A stretch of 64,000 nt of DNA from Ulota crispa (lineage: Eukaryota > Streptophyta > Bryopsida > Orthotrichales > Orthotrichaceae), in assembly GCA_963920765.1 (NCBI GenBank), contig OY987246.1, forward strand, positions 1,366,501 through 1,430,500, written 5' to 3'. Position 1 is the stretch's first letter. Each line of letters opens with the position of its first letter. The notes under the pieces were generated by a model that ran no database searches, had not been told where the DNA came from, and saw only the letters and a program-made list of their open reading frames with translations. The translations under genes and the position numbers were made by a program. Positions 35,636-47,466 of the stretch are shown here, one piece after another.

Positions 35636-37936
35636 AAAATAATTTTTTCTTTTCTTTTTTTCTTTTTTTCTTTTTTCCTAGCTTTCTATGCAAGTTTAAG
35701 CCTGTAGATTTCTTGCACAATCATTACTAGGATACATGCTATAATTGTAGCTTCTTACGTTGATTAAAAACTTTAAAGTTTTTTTTTTGAAATGGAAAAA
35801 TGGTTTGTTATTTCAATAAGCTCTAATGCTTAACACCTAATTCCTTTACAAAATGAGCCAGACTTTTACTTTCTATATAGAGTAGTTTTGGTAAAAAGCT
35901 ACCAATGGTTTTTAAACCATTTTAGAATTTCTATGCATATCAAAAAATATATATACTTTTGTAAGGTTTGAGAGCTACAGAAATTAACACTTTTAAAGTT
36001 TGCATGCCAAGGCGTACTTACATAATGCTTCTAAAAACTACTCTTTGAGTTTACATGCTCTTTTGAGATTAGGGCTTGCTTTAAGACCACGCTGCTAGAT
36101 CAACTCTTAAGTATGCATGCTCTTTTGATATTACTAAAAATCAACTTGCAAAACCTTGAGTCTGCATGCTACCATAGATTAAGATCAACTTGTAAAAATC
36201 TGAGTTTGCATGCTCTGGGATAGGATCCGCTTGTAAAACCTAAGTTTGCATGCGAATGGGTTATGACCTACCTGTAATAACTTGAGTCTACATTCCAGAG
36301 ATTAGGATTAATCTCTTTTTCTTTTTTTTTATAAAAAAAAACGTTGAGTCCAGGCTATGGCTGCATGCCTGCATGTAGCCGTGAGCTCTGAACTAGCAGC
36401 CCTGCCTGCTTTACCACTTTTGGAGATTGCAAATGTCTTGGGTATGCTTGCTTTGACAAGCTTGTTGTAAGTTTATTCATTCCTCAAGCAATCTCGAGGT
36501 GCTCTCCCTGCCAAGCTCGCTGCAATCCCAGGGACTGTCAGGTTTCACTACAGGCTGCTGTAAGCTTTCAATTTTTTTCCCTGCCGTATGATTATTGTGA
36601 CCTTGTAAAAATTGATGCTCTTGATGCCATGACTTAGAGGTGTTTAAACTCTCGGGTTTTTTTGTATTTTCTTGGAAATTGAGGCTCTTGAAGCCATGGC
36701 TCGGAGTTGTTTAAACTCTCGGGTTTTTTTATATTTTCTTGGAAATCGAGGCTCTTGAGCTGCGGTTTGCTCTTAGCCAGTTACTCTCTGGCTATTTTAT
36801 TGAAAAATGATGCCCTTGAAGTGCTGGCTTGTGGTAGGTTACTCTCTGGTAATTCCATTTTCTTGAAAATTACTACCCTCTTGTGGTAATTTATTCTCTG
36901 GTTATTCCATTTTCTTGAAAATTACTACTTTCAAGTTGCTGGCTCATTGCCTTCTGATTTTTGGCTATTCTGATTCTTTTTTAATTGATGCTCTTAGGCT
37001 GCTAGGTTTATACCTTTTATTTTCTAATTATTTCTTGCTCTATTCTTTATGTATTGCAAGCTTTGTTCTCTATACGCACTCTCAAGATGTTGCAATCTTG
37101 CTCTACCTATATTTACTTACTTTGCTCTATGCCTGAACATACCCTAGTGTATGCACGGCCCTATATTTACACCTTACACATGCAAGAGTTTACCTAAAAA
37201 ACTCTAGTCTGGTTCTGGAATTGGTGATACAGGTCACAATGGCGGCCACACAAACCAACACTACGCAGGTTCTTATTTCTTTGAGGAGTTTTTTGTTGCT
37301 ATTTTGCTCTCCTTGCAAAAGCTATAACACGTGTATTGGGCTTAAGACACCTGTTGTATCCCCTCTTATCTAACATTGGCTTGTTTGGATGCTTGGGATG
37401 GGCACAAGTGAGGTCCAATTCCTCTCGGAGACTATGGCAGCTCTAGCACTTCTCTACTCTACTCCATTTACTTTCTAGAAATATGCTCTAGAAAGTTACT
37501 ATTTTTTATGTCATATTTTGAGTTTTCTCGGAAAAAGAACTTTTTTTATGTGTGATAAATTAGGCATATACCCATGTTTTTCAAAATATATGTGTTTCAT
37601 TTTCTCCAATTAAGTTTGGTCTAGATTCTTTTGTCCAAAACATGGCATGTATTCTTTATCACTTTAAAGATATCATAAGAAAACTTCTTTGCCTTGCAAA
37701 GTTTCATGTTTTGAGACTTCTTGAAAACAATCAAATAGTTAATTTTTTTATAAATTAACTTTGTATGAGACTTTATTGGAATATACATTGACTTCGATCA
37801 CTTGATTAATATACTTAATCAAGATTCTTCTTCTTATTTTTGATCCATGGAATAATAAGAAAAAGTACTATTTGCAAGCTTTTAAAAGTTCAAATAAGTG
37901 TCTAGCTATGATAGAATGTTCCAAAAAAGCATTTTT
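35636..37936 (-). mobile_element. A-tailed dispersed repeat, copy beta (inverted)
   Basis: Reverse-strand copy of the family seen at 24393-26270. The T-rich head (35640-35674, TTTTTTC units) is the complement of its A-tail. The region 37300-37925 is nearly identical to the alpha 5' part. The centre is expanded relative to alpha by two degenerate tandem zones. TTTTGACAA at both junctions with the host repeat supports a target duplication of about 9 bp. Confidence 0.62.
36040..37010. repeat. Degenerate tandem repeats in the beta centre
   Basis: Zone 1 (36040-36330) iterates a unit of about 55-60 bp around TTGAGTTTGCATGCT and GAGATTAGG. Zone 2 (36600-37010) iterates about 65 bp around TTTTCTTGGAAATTGAGGCT and GTTACTCTCTGG. 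Copies are imperfect. Zone 1 has a counterpart at 25450-25650; zone 2 is specific to this copy. Confidence 0.65.
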
Positions 37937-38510
37937 TGACAAGGCTAGCCCCCATATCGACATATGTGCACTAAATTGAGCCTCTTTTTCATAAACTCTC
38001 TCACAAATTTAACCAAGTGTTCCCATAGTTAAAGATGGGTGTGGAATATTCCACACCATTTCATCCAAAAGGAGGCGCTGCCTGATAACGCTACCGAACG
38101 TTATGTAATGTATGACATATAATGAAGTAGAGATTGTTTTTTGGCTTTTTACATTTGAATTTCAATAGACCTCGAGGTCGGCAGATTACTAGCGTAGTGA
38201 TGAACCGTTGGATGGGCATCTGTAGATATTATGAACGGTTGGATGTAGTACACAAATGGAAGGGCGGTTCACACTGTTTCCCACGTCTCAACTCTGCACA
38301 TTTTCAATTAATATCAATTCCCTACTTTGCTGGATTGTCAAGGGCAAAAAGAAGTGTTGAAAAGAATATTTAAATACTTTGAGGAGAGAAGTCTTTGAGA
38401 CTTGGTTCCCACGTTGGACATCCATTTGAGTTACACTCAGATATTGAGCAAAGCCCCACCCACTTTGTTGCATGCCAAGACTTCCAATAGTTGATACCGT
38501 GTAGGTATTT

Positions 38511-39389
38511 TTGACCCCTAAAATTCCTTTGTGTTTACATGCTCAAATGGCTTGAAATTAACCTCTCTCAATAAGACAATTAGTAGATTAAATTTTGAAT
38601 TTTTTTCAATAATTTAGCCATAAGATCTACTTTGTTGCTTACTTATGTACACCCTCTCAAATTTCAGACTTTGCAAGAGCATATTTCATTACACAATAAC
38701 ACTCCAAGTAGGATTAAAACTTTTTTTGAAGCTTCTATGAAATGTCAATTTTTATTTTGGTCATCCAAATGATATCTTCCACTCTATGAATCTCTTGTGC
38801 AATTTGAATTTCTTGTAGAGCATGAAGTTGGCTATATGCTTCACATATTTCATGATCATTCAGTGCTTAAAACACAGTGGACAAAAATCGGAAGCATGAA
38901 CTACTTTGTTGAAATTGTCATTACACAAAGAAAACTTCATTGAAGAGATTTTTATAGTAATAAATCTCAATGACAAAATCTGTACAACGTAAACCTAGAA
39001 CACCATGTAGAGTACTTGCCAAAGGATTTTTTTTCTAAAAACAAAAGGTAAAACAGCAATGATTACATAGTCAGGGAGAGTTGACTGCAGGTTTTGTCCA
39101 TTGACTGAGCCATTGTAAAGTGCTTTTGAACACTTTATGGGCAACAATTTTCCAAATCTCTTTGTTTTTGATTTTTTTAGGGATGCCCATGTTGACATCT
39201 AAATCACATATGGTACCATATCTCATTCAAAAATTGTTCAATTCTAGTTTTTCTGGGAGGAATGCAAGCTTTTCAATATGAGCACATATGCCAATATTTT
39301 CATAGTCTTATCTCAAGTAATTATATGGAAAATGCTTGCCCAAATATTGAAAAAGCCCAAAGTGGGCTCCTTGGTCCGTTAGGTGTTAA
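38511..39389. mobile_element. piggyBac-like element, 879 bp, decayed left TTAA
   Basis: The left end TTGACCCCTAAAATTCC has TTGA in place of TTAA. The right end GGTCCGTTAGGTGTTAA is at 39373-39389. The interior is AT-rich and non-coding, and the terminal match is imperfect. Confidence 0.6.
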
Positions 39390-39520
39390 GTGAATTGGGG
39401 CTTTATACAGGAGGCAAAAGTGTGAAACTATATGCCCGGATATTCAACTCTCTAGTAGTCAAATTTTAATACTCTAATTGAGTTTTGGAATAGGAACCTG
39501 AAACATTGTATGCACAATCC

Positions 39521-39762
39521 TTAACCCTTAAAGGATGGAGCTACTATAATATATAGTATGTATGCTACTGTATAACTGGCATTTGCTACCAACAAAAAGT
39601 TTTAACTTGGACTCTTAACTACCTCACTAGAACAACAATGATCTATATTCTAACTTCTTTGTTGATCTCAAATGTAATAATGGTGTGGATGTACTCCAAA
39701 TACAAGAAAAATATCCCATATTGTACTGGTTGCAAAGGGCTGCTTTTTCCTTTAGGGGTTAA
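39521..39762. mobile_element. Short piggyBac-like MITE, 242 bp
   Basis: TTAA at 39521-39524 and 39759-39762; ends TTAACCCTTAAAGGATGG and TCCTTTAGGGGTTAA. Same family as 32548-32776 (inverted) and 60633-60848, sharing CTTCTTTGTTGATCTCAAAT and CCAAATACAAGAAAAA. Confidence 0.8.
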
Positions 39763-39795
39763 ACCAACTAATCCACCTCAAGTTTTAAGTATATG

Positions 39796-40691
39796 TTAAC
39801 CCCTAAATGACCACAACCTTTATTTTGTCAAAAGAGACTTAGACCATTTATGTGGCAAAGAGCAAAAAAGTTTGAAAGTTGGTTTTTTTGTATATCTAAC
39901 CATAGGATCTTGTACTAGACTAGTATAAGATTGTGTAAAAAAAACTCAAAAACTTTGACTGCGACAATTACAAGATATTTGGGTTTAAAGTGTAAAAAAC
40001 AAACGTTTTTGCACCTCACTTGACTAGATTATTTGACTTTGAACATTTTTAACTTAAAATTTTTGCACCATGGAGTCTAGAAGTTTAGGACTTTATGGTG
40101 GAAATTTGAGTTGAGAATCTTCGGAAAAAAATTGAACAAATAACACTTAATTTTCATTCTTTTAAAAAAAATTAGGTGAAAGATGGTATGAGACTGAATA
40201 AAAACTTGAATTGTTGATAACTTTGCAATGGAATTGAAACATAGTAATCCCAATTGTGAGATTGTTCTAGCAAGCAAACTTTACCCTTTCCAATAATTTT
40301 TTTGGAAAAATGTTAAACTTGCATGCAAAAAAGAACTTTGAAAGTTATTTTTTCAAGAAGATGCTTGAATTGCCCAAAAAACAAGACTGTCCATAATTTT
40401 CTCATATCTAGTCCAAATGGAATGAATCAAAGCTTCAAATGCAGACAAAAGCAACTTGTGAGAAAAAGTTTTTTTTTTCTTTGAAGATTTTGTAAAATTT
40501 TTTTGCTGCCCCATCTCCATAAAATTTTGCTCCCGCGCATAGATTGGAATACAAATTATATTCTCCAAAAACTAATGTGTTTTTTTATCTTCAAAAAAAG
40601 TTTCAAAAAATCAAAACAAAATTTGAGGCTGTAGGTACGTACCCAAAATCCCATTTGTCCCCCAAGGGGACAACAATCCTTTAGGGGTTAA
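39796..40691. mobile_element. piggyBac-like element, 896 bp, older relative of 34494-35422
   Basis: TTAA at 39796-39799 and 40688-40691. The left end is TTAACCCCTAAATGACCAC and the right end ATCCTTTAGGGGTTAA. It aligns with 34494-35422 over its length with many substitutions (GGATCTTGTACTAGACTA, TTTTTCAAGAAGATGCTTGA). Confidence 0.82.
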
Positions 40692-41589
40692 GTATTCAAT
40701 ATCATAAAGCTAACCATGATGGGGCTAATTCCTAAGTAATCCAAAGTGCTCTTCTTGGCCTTGGAGTTTTAAGGAACCAAATTGCAATTTAAGTTACACT
40801 TATATGTTTGTGCTTTACAATTTGATGTTAGCATGTTTGACTACATTGGCATTATGAAGTATACTTTTCATACCATTAAGTGTACAAGCACACAAAAAAT
40901 AGAAATTGTACGCACATATACACACAAATAGAATATTCTAAGAAGCCTTGATGAAAATTACAAGAAAGATAGCATGGGACCTAACACCATGTTTGTGACT
41001 CTTCTCACAATATGAATTACCTAAAAATATGAGTACATTCAATGAGATTATTTTTTGTTTTCCATGGTGAAATGTGTCTCCACTATCACCTTTTAAAAGA
41101 AGAAAATAGTGAAAAACATTTTTTCATCTTACAGAGTATTTTTTTGGTCATTCATTGAACAAAAAAAGGTCCACACTGACATTTGAGGGTTAAGTTCGAT
41201 TGTACTAAAATAAAAGCCTCAGAACTTAGAACTATTTCGACCAAAATCTCAAGTGACTTGGCAACATGGCATCAAGAATTGCATCAAGCATTCAAGGCCG
41301 GGCCACACAAGCTGCAAAACTGGCGTTTTCAGCCGTGGCCCGAGATCAAGAAAGAATATTCGTGATTTTTGAAGTCACGTTCTCGTTTTCAAACTCCGAC
41401 CAGAAATGCCGGTTTCACAGCTCTTCAAACCGGCGGTTTCAAGAAAAGGTGTCTTTTCAAGGAGATAAATCATGTGAGGAAATTTCTTTTTGGTTAGAAA
41501 TTTGATACCCAAGGTTAGAAATTAGTGTGAACGAGCCTGGAACTCTGAAAGTCAGCTGCAGAGAAAAACGGTGTGGGCCAAAATATTAA
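40692..41589. other. No gene; one isolated right terminus at 41176-41193
   Basis: CACACTGACATTTGAGGGTTAA (right-type piggyBac terminus, TTAA at 41190-41193) has no matching left end that I could find upstream. The stretch 41260-41500 is GC-richer with a short frame (41266-41505) lacking recognisable features; GCCGGTTT/CCGGCGGTTTC words recur there. Confidence 0.35.
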
Positions 41590-41988
41590 TAAGGTAGGCG
41601 CACCCATAAGCGTGGAAATAAGGGTTTTGGAGTAGGTAAAACAATTGACTAACTTTGAAAAAAATATTGTAAGTTAGGAAATGGAAACCAAAAATATTGG
41701 CATCAATTTCAAGGTTTCAACTGCAAGCATTTGTTCACAAAGAATTTTTAAAGTCCAAAATCACTGAAATTGTAAGAACCATGTGTAAGAGATGCTAATC
41801 ACAAGGCTTGTTGGTTCTTAAATAGTGAGATGGGTACTCAAAACCTCATGCTAGTCACCCACAACCATCACTTCATCACCCATAACCATCACTCAATCAC
41901 CCTCAACCATTTGTTTTTTTATTGACTAGCCCTGCCACTGTCAGGTGACGGGCATGGGGATGCAACGCTTATGGATGCTGCTACCTTA
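41590..41988. mobile_element. TAAGGTAGG MITE, 399 bp (copy 1)
   Basis: The left end is TAAGGTAGGCGCACCCATAA and the right end TTATGGATGCTGCTACCTTA. It is the same length as, and nearly identical to, 55280-55678. ATCACCCATAACCATCACTC repeats lie near the right end (41860-41910). Confidence 0.82.
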
Positions 41989-42173
41989 CTGACTGTTGGA
42001 ACCGGCGGTTTTGAAACCCGCCTGTTCAAACAACTGGTTTTTATTTATGTGTGGCCCCAGCATCAATATACAAAAGATTTGGACCGTCTGTAACTTATTT
42101 GGGCTCCACTTTTTTTTTTGCCCATTTGTAATATGAACTAAACTTTGTTCCACTGCATAATTGAATGAGCTGT

Positions 42174-42494
42174 TAAGGTTGGAGGCTCAAACTCCGTTAG
42201 GGCACTAAAACTACTCACCTCCCTAAATGATCTCCGCTAGTACATGTCTTATTCATAGCCTTTCTGAAATGTACGGTGAACATACAATTGAGGAGGCAGG
42301 CGATTTTGGAGCCCTATGACTTTTCCAATTCATAATTTCATAACTAATTCCACATTACTCTAAAAAGTACAAAATAATTTGAATTAGATGCCAATTCCTC
42401 TTATCTTTCAAGTAAAACTTATTGAGAACTATTTCAAGAAGTTTCACCTCCCAAAATCCAGTTTCAGCCCTTAGATGGCCGGTTTATTACCTTA
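42174..42494. mobile_element. TAAGGTAG-type MITE, 321 bp
   Basis: The left end is TAAGGTTGGAGGCTC and the right end CGGTTTATTACCTTA. The interior matches 4052-4380 in the same orientation (CCTATGACTTTTCCAATTC, TTTCAGCCCTTAGATGG) and 54665-54994 and 59228-59539 in the inverse. Confidence 0.7.
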
Positions 42495-42890
42495 CAGTGA
42501 CAAGAACCTCCCTCTAACCAGTCGCTAGTCGCCACATCATAGAATTTAGTGCAGTATTGTTTTGTGAGAAAAATCTAGAAAGCAAAGGACAGGTATCACC
42601 AAATTGTATGAAGGGGCGTTTACACAAGAGTATGCAGAAGCATATGCAAATGCAGCCCTCCCGGGATTGCACACGCATGCACACCCATGCATAGGCATTT
42701 TCATTTCCATTTGTTGCACACACATGGGTAAGTTGAAGGGTAATTTCATTTTGTAAATTCATTAGATGCATGTCAAGAGTTGCTTTCACTTTTAATGCTT
42801 ATAATTTCTGAAAATAAAATCTCTAAATTCATAATGGGTTCCAACTAACTTTAATTGAATTAAATGAAATTCCAACTATGATTGTTTTTG

Positions 42891-43325
42891 GGAATTTATA
42901 TGTGCACACCTGGGGTTTGATATATGCACACTAGGGGTTTGATATATGCACACCAGGGGAGGGGCAAATCTTAGATATTTATCATCAACAAGTTATATTT
43001 GAAAATTTGAATTCAGATTTGGATTTAGAGACCTTAGTTTAGTTTAGAAGCACAAAAAATGATACAATTGAACAACATCCATTAGAAAAACTTAGCTAGG
43101 GGCCAAATTATTACTTTTATCCTTATTTGTAAAAAAACTAAGCTTTTCCACAGGGTGTTGTTCAATTATATCTTTCTTTGTGGTTCTAGACTAATTCAAG
43201 GTCTCTAGATCCAAATCTGAATTCAAATTTTCCAAATTTAGCTTGATGATGGTGAATATATCTAAGATTTACCGCCTCCTCCATTGTGCGTATATCAAAC
43301 CCCGAGTGTGCACATATCAATTTCC
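42891..43325. mobile_element. Foldback element with GGGGTTTGATATATGCACAC repeats
   Basis: The left end (ATATGTGCACACCTGGGG, GTTTGATATATGCACAC twice) pairs with the right end (GTGCGTATATCAAACCCC, GAGTGTGCACATATCAA). The inner arms GAATTCAGATTTGGATTTAG and CTAGATCCAAATCTGAATTC also pair, as do AATTGAACAACATCC and GTGTTGTTCAATT. The left arm has a tandem duplication of the terminal unit. Confidence 0.7.
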
Positions 43326-43485
43326 TTTGATTTTTTGTGCAATTCATATTAGATGTTCTATATTTGGTATGCATTGTAATATATATCTGGCAAACTAAAT
43401 AAATAAACAAAATTTAAAAATCCCTTTTAGTAGAAATTTGTATTGTTTTTTTGCAAACTTGTGCAACCTACACAAGGGTGAGGAC

Positions 43486-44395
43486 TTAACCCTTTAAGGA
43501 CCACACCCATTTTCACAAAATCCACTAAAAACAAAGGTTGTAAGCTCAGAAGTGCAATTGACTCAAATATGGACCCATTTTCAGTAATCCAACCGTACGA
43601 ATGGGAAGTACACCTTGATTACTGTACAGCACCAAAATTTCAGCTAGATCTATTGTTGGAGGTGAATCATTATAACAATTCAGTGAATTGTGTGCAAAAA
43701 ATCTATAGTGTTTCATGCTTGTGTGGTTTTGAATGTTAACGCTTCATGCAGGCTTTGATTGAAAAGAGCCTTACATTTCTAGAAAGCAGGGTTTCCCACA
43801 ATAAGATTGGTTTCACACAAAATAGACAAAAATAGCAATCACAAGGTGTAGCTAAGTGGACAAAAAGGGTCAAAAAACCCTACTTTCTTTGCTACCCTAA
43901 AACGGTTCTACAAGAAATTTGATAATTATTCTGAAAAATCCAATTGGTGAAAACAATCAAGAATAGGCCTTAAATGAAGGATGCCAAATTTTAAAGCCAA
44001 AATGACAACTCCATTTCAGTAGATTTTCAAATACTACAAATATATTACTACCACATACATAAACAATACAAGCGTATTTCTTAAGCAATTTGAAATTTTT
44101 TCGAATTGTGCAATTGAAATTTGACATTCTTCTTGCATACTTGATGTATTGTATTGTTGCTTTGATCCATCTTTGACAAAAAATGGATACGTATTTTGAA
44201 GCCATTCCGTATAAACACCATTATTTGTCAACTCACATATCCAATTGCATTGTTACTTTTTTAGATGGATGCAAAATTCTTGTGATCACATGCATTCTTC
44301 AAGACCAAATTCCAAATTATTGAATGATTTCAACTTACAGGCCAAAAACTACTTCAAGCGACCAAAATATGGTCGCGTGGTCCTTAAAGGGTTAA
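43486..44395. mobile_element. piggyBac-like element, 910 bp
   Basis: TTAA at 43486-43489 and 44392-44395. Left TTAACCCTTTAAGGACCACA and right GTGGTCCTTAAAGGGTTAA form a near-perfect inverted repeat. The interior is non-coding and not obviously related to the other 0.9-kb members. Confidence 0.83.
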
Positions 44396-44681
44396 AGAGT
44401 TAATACATATAATAACATGCATATATATAAACAGAAATATATACATGTGAATACAAATATCAATAAAAACATGAATATAAACATAAATGCAATGACATGC
44501 ATAAAGATAAAATTAAAGATAATCATAAATACAACATATTTTTGTGTTTTTGTTTTTGTTAAATAGTAAATTAACTAAAGTAACAAAGTAAGCATTCAAT
44601 ATCAGTTGTGGTTATCAATGTTTTTTGCCAAAAATAACACAACCCATACTCCTTTACCTTGTATTTTTGTTTTTCAATTTA

Positions 44682-44704
44682 CTAAAAAAAAAAAAAAAAA
44701 AAAA
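44682..44704. repeat. Poly-A run
   Basis: About 23 consecutive A with no adjacent retroposon recognised. Confidence 0.85.
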
Positions 44705-44742
44705 ACCCCACATTGTCAAGATCACAAGTCACTGTGATTAAA

Positions 44743-45405
44743 TTAACCTCTAAATGTGCAAGGCTTTTTTAAGCTTCTCAAAATCCCATGAAAATGAGCA
44801 CTCAACCAACCTTTTCATAAATTTCATCATGTTTCTGTTAATTGTAACTGTACACATTTAAACTAAACGTATTAGCAATTGCATAAAAAAGTGAAACAAA
44901 ACATTATCACTTATAGTCTAAAATTTTATAATGGTTAAATAAGAGGGTGTTAAAATAGCAAAAGTGACTATAAGCCTTCCAATCCTCATTTCACATGTCA
45001 AATCTAAAAACTTGGTCACCAAAAAGTATGAGATTTTAACCTTTAAGGTCATTACATGTCTAACTTTAATCAATATACGGCTTTCAAAATCTACTTCTAT
45101 TTTTTTAGATGAATTTCTAATGTAGAGCTTGTTTCCAAGCTTTATTGTATTTGAGGCTCATTTTGAGATTTCTAAAACTAAAAACTCCAAGATTGCAATG
45201 CATAGTGCACACCCTTGTACAAAAAAATGAGTATAAAAATCATCCACATTCATTTTCAAAATCAGATTTTTAGCATTCAAAATAGACTTCAAAACAAACT
45301 TGTACTGAAACAAAACTACTAAAAAATAATGATTTGATGAGGTTTTATTCAATTTTAAAGTTTTGTAAACACCCAAATTGGGGGCCTTAGGCATTTAGGG
45401 GCTAA
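44743..45405. mobile_element. piggyBac-like element, 663 bp, decayed right end
   Basis: The left end is TTAACCTCTAAATGTGCAAG. The right end GGCATTTAGGGGCTAA has CTAA for TTAA. It is non-coding. Confidence 0.65.
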
Positions 45406-45675
45406 GTAGAAACATGTAGGGGTGAATTGGGTGGTGGAGCCGCTTCAAAAGTTACCCAAAGACATGTGGGGGCTTCAAGATCCTCCCCTAAAATTGTGTT
45501 GCACACCCTTCTTGCTACCACACACACATAAAAGTGGTAGCAAGACTGCACACCCATTGCACACTCCTATTTTCACTCCAAAGTTATAGGATGCCCAATT
45601 TAGCATTGTTTTTCACTGCACAGGCATATGCACACGCTTGTGTAAACGCCCCATGAGAGGTGCGCATTTAAAGAA

Positions 45676-45843
45676 GTGGGCGGAGGCGCACCAGTCTCAC
45701 GTGGTCAAGCACCCACTCCGCCCAGCACTCCAGCACCACAAGTGGTGACGGACACAACAACGGGGAACCAGGAATCTCTGTCCGTTCCCACGTACCCCGT
45801 CCCAACGTCCCCATCCATTACCGGCACTGCGGTAATATTTGAA
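45676..45843 (+). pseudogene. Proline-rich open frame broken by two insertions
   Basis: A GC-rich stretch encodes a Pro/Thr/Ser-rich segment (PTPPSTPAPQVVTDTTTG). It is open upstream from about 45655. At 45843 it is cut by the foldback element 45844-46642, whose 9-bp duplication ATATTTGAA is three codons in this frame. Beyond it the frame stays open over 46652-46694, is cut at TTAA by the element 46695-47466, and continues in frame to a TAG at 47540-47542. Start and function are unknown. The continuing frame could be chance, since the pieces are short. Confidence 0.28.
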
Positions 45844-46642
45844 CGGGAAAATATCAAAAATGACCCTGACAATTGGCCATATTTTGAAAGTAATCTTAGC
45901 ATTCTTGAAATATCAAAAATAGACCTCAACAGTCATTTCAAATATGGTAGTTTACTAGAAACAAGTTTTGGGAAATAATTACATATGTGAGGGCGTTTGC
46001 AATCCACCTAGCTTAAAAGCCGGTATATCAGTCCTAATTTATTAATAGCATATAGTTAATCACACAAAAATTATATGATTTGAAGGGCATGAAAATCCTC
46101 ATTCTAAAAATGTAATAAACTTTTGGTTTGGCCATTGCATGATTTAGATATATCACATCAAATGTTAGCTAACTTCCAAAAAACTTAGAGGCCTCTCCTA
46201 ATCAAGCCTAAATAAGAAAATTTTAGTAAAGTGGACCGTGATTGTACCAACCCTTTTACTAAAATTTCCTTATTTAGGCTTGATTTGGAGAGGCCTCTAA
46301 GTTTTTTGGAAGTTAGCTAACATTTGATGTGATATATCTAAATTATACAATGGCCAAACCAAAGGTTTATTACATTTTTAGAATGAGGATTTTCATGCTC
46401 TCCAAATTAAATAATTTTTGTGTGATTAACTATATGCTATTAATAGGTTAGGATTGATATACCGGGCCTTTAAGCCGGGTGGATTGCAAATGCCCTCACA
46501 TATGCGATTATTTCCCAAAACTTGTTCCTAGTAAACTACCATTTCTTGAAATGATTGCTGAGGTCTATTTTCAATAATTCAAGAATGTCAAGATTACTTT
46601 CAAAATATGGCCAATTATCAAGGTCATTTTCAATATTTTCCC
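45844..46642. mobile_element. Palindromic Mutator-like foldback element, about 800 bp, 9-bp TSD
   Basis: Near-complete palindrome centred about 46242. The left end is GGGAAAATATCAAAAATGAC and the right end GTCATTTTCAATATTTTCCC. The middle arms TTAGCTAACTTCCAAAAAAC and GTTTTTTGGAAGTTAGCTAA are exact. ATATTTGAA flanks both sides (45835-45843; 46643-46651). The 9-bp duplication and long inverted arms fit Mutator-like elements. The centre is shared with 5670-6164. Confidence 0.83.
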
Positions 46643-46694
46643 ATATTTGAAGGGGGTTGGGGGGAGATACTAGGAAGGGAGGGAGGGAATGAGA

Positions 46695-47466
46695 TTAACT
46701 CCTGCGCGCCCTAGCGCCCCATATATTGCCTCCCCTTATTTAAAGCCTTGTTTTGAGGCATTGGATCTAACTTTTTGGTCTTGTTGCAAACTACAATTAT
46801 GAAGGCATTCAAGTTGTCCATGTCAATGGAGTAATGGTGAGGAAAGCCAAATTGTTGTACAAGCGCTGCAAGTGATTTGATTTGGTGAAACACTATACGG
46901 GGCAACAAGGGCGTGGTGGCAAGTAGCATTTTATAGGCTGCAACCGGTCAATATCCCTCACAAGCTTCCTTGTGTAAGATTTGTGGTAGCGGGAAAGTTG
47001 TTGGCAAGGGTTCAAGCATGTTCTAGACCCTTATTACGGCAACCGTCGCCAACTGTGGTAGTCATTGTTTTTAGTGCAATAGCCATTTGAAGCCCTAAAA
47101 CTTGACATAAAAAGAAGTGCAATCTTTGGTAATTTACAAGTGTGTGCATTCACATCTAATCTTGTTGCTCACAAAATTTAAGATGAATCAGAGGTTTATA
47201 AAATTTTGTAAAAATCATCAAATAGCAACTACCTACCAAAAAATGAGGTTTTGTCATCACATGTTGTTTGATCAAATGTTTTAATCTTGCATCTGTCACG
47301 GTTAATTGTTCCCAAAATTTGAAAGCCATCTTCTAAATAGGTGTTCCACTATTTTCAATGGTCAAATTTTGTGGATCATCCAATTGACTGAGATACAATG
47401 CATCAAAGTTGCTAGTCTCCAAAAACCCTAATTTTGGTGAAATTGGCCTGGGTACTCAGGGGTTAA
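46695..47466. mobile_element. piggyBac-like element, GAGCGCCC subtype, 772 bp
   Basis: TTAA at 46695-46698 and 47463-47466. The left end is TTAACTCCTGCGCGCCCTAG and the right end GGGTACTCAGGGGTTAA. Related at the termini to 30638-31435. Inside, 46711-46929 has a short minus-strand frame without recognisable features. Confidence 0.68.

Larger units (their letters stand above)
35558..38106. mobile_element. CATAAC-ended repeat, copy 2, split by an A-tailed repeat
   Basis: The left part, 35558-35636 (CATAACATTCAGTAGCCTGA ... CATCCACAAACTTCATTTTG), and the right part, about 37937-38106 (TTTTTTGACAAGGCTAGCCC ... GAACGTTATG), are contiguous in copies 16670-16954 and 47967-48251. TTTTGACAA occurs at both junctions and looks like the target duplication of the insert. 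Confidence 0.62.
42613..45652. mobile_element. TIR element with GGGGCGTTTACACAAG ends, 3.0 kb, filled with nested elements
   Basis: Left GGGGCGTTTACACAAG and right CTTGTGTAAACGCCCC are a perfect 16-bp inverted repeat. Similarity continues weakly inward (GCATATGC and GTGTGCA words in both arms). A foldback (42891-43325) and two piggyBac-like elements (43486-44395, 44743-45405) lie inside, so the original element was about 1 kb. Flanks ATGA-A and ATGA-G hint at a short duplication. No transposase. Confidence 0.58.

Noticed and set aside
36707..37136. Two hydrophobic frames in the beta repeat
   Set aside because: They follow the T-rich tandem units and have no counterpart frame in the other copies.
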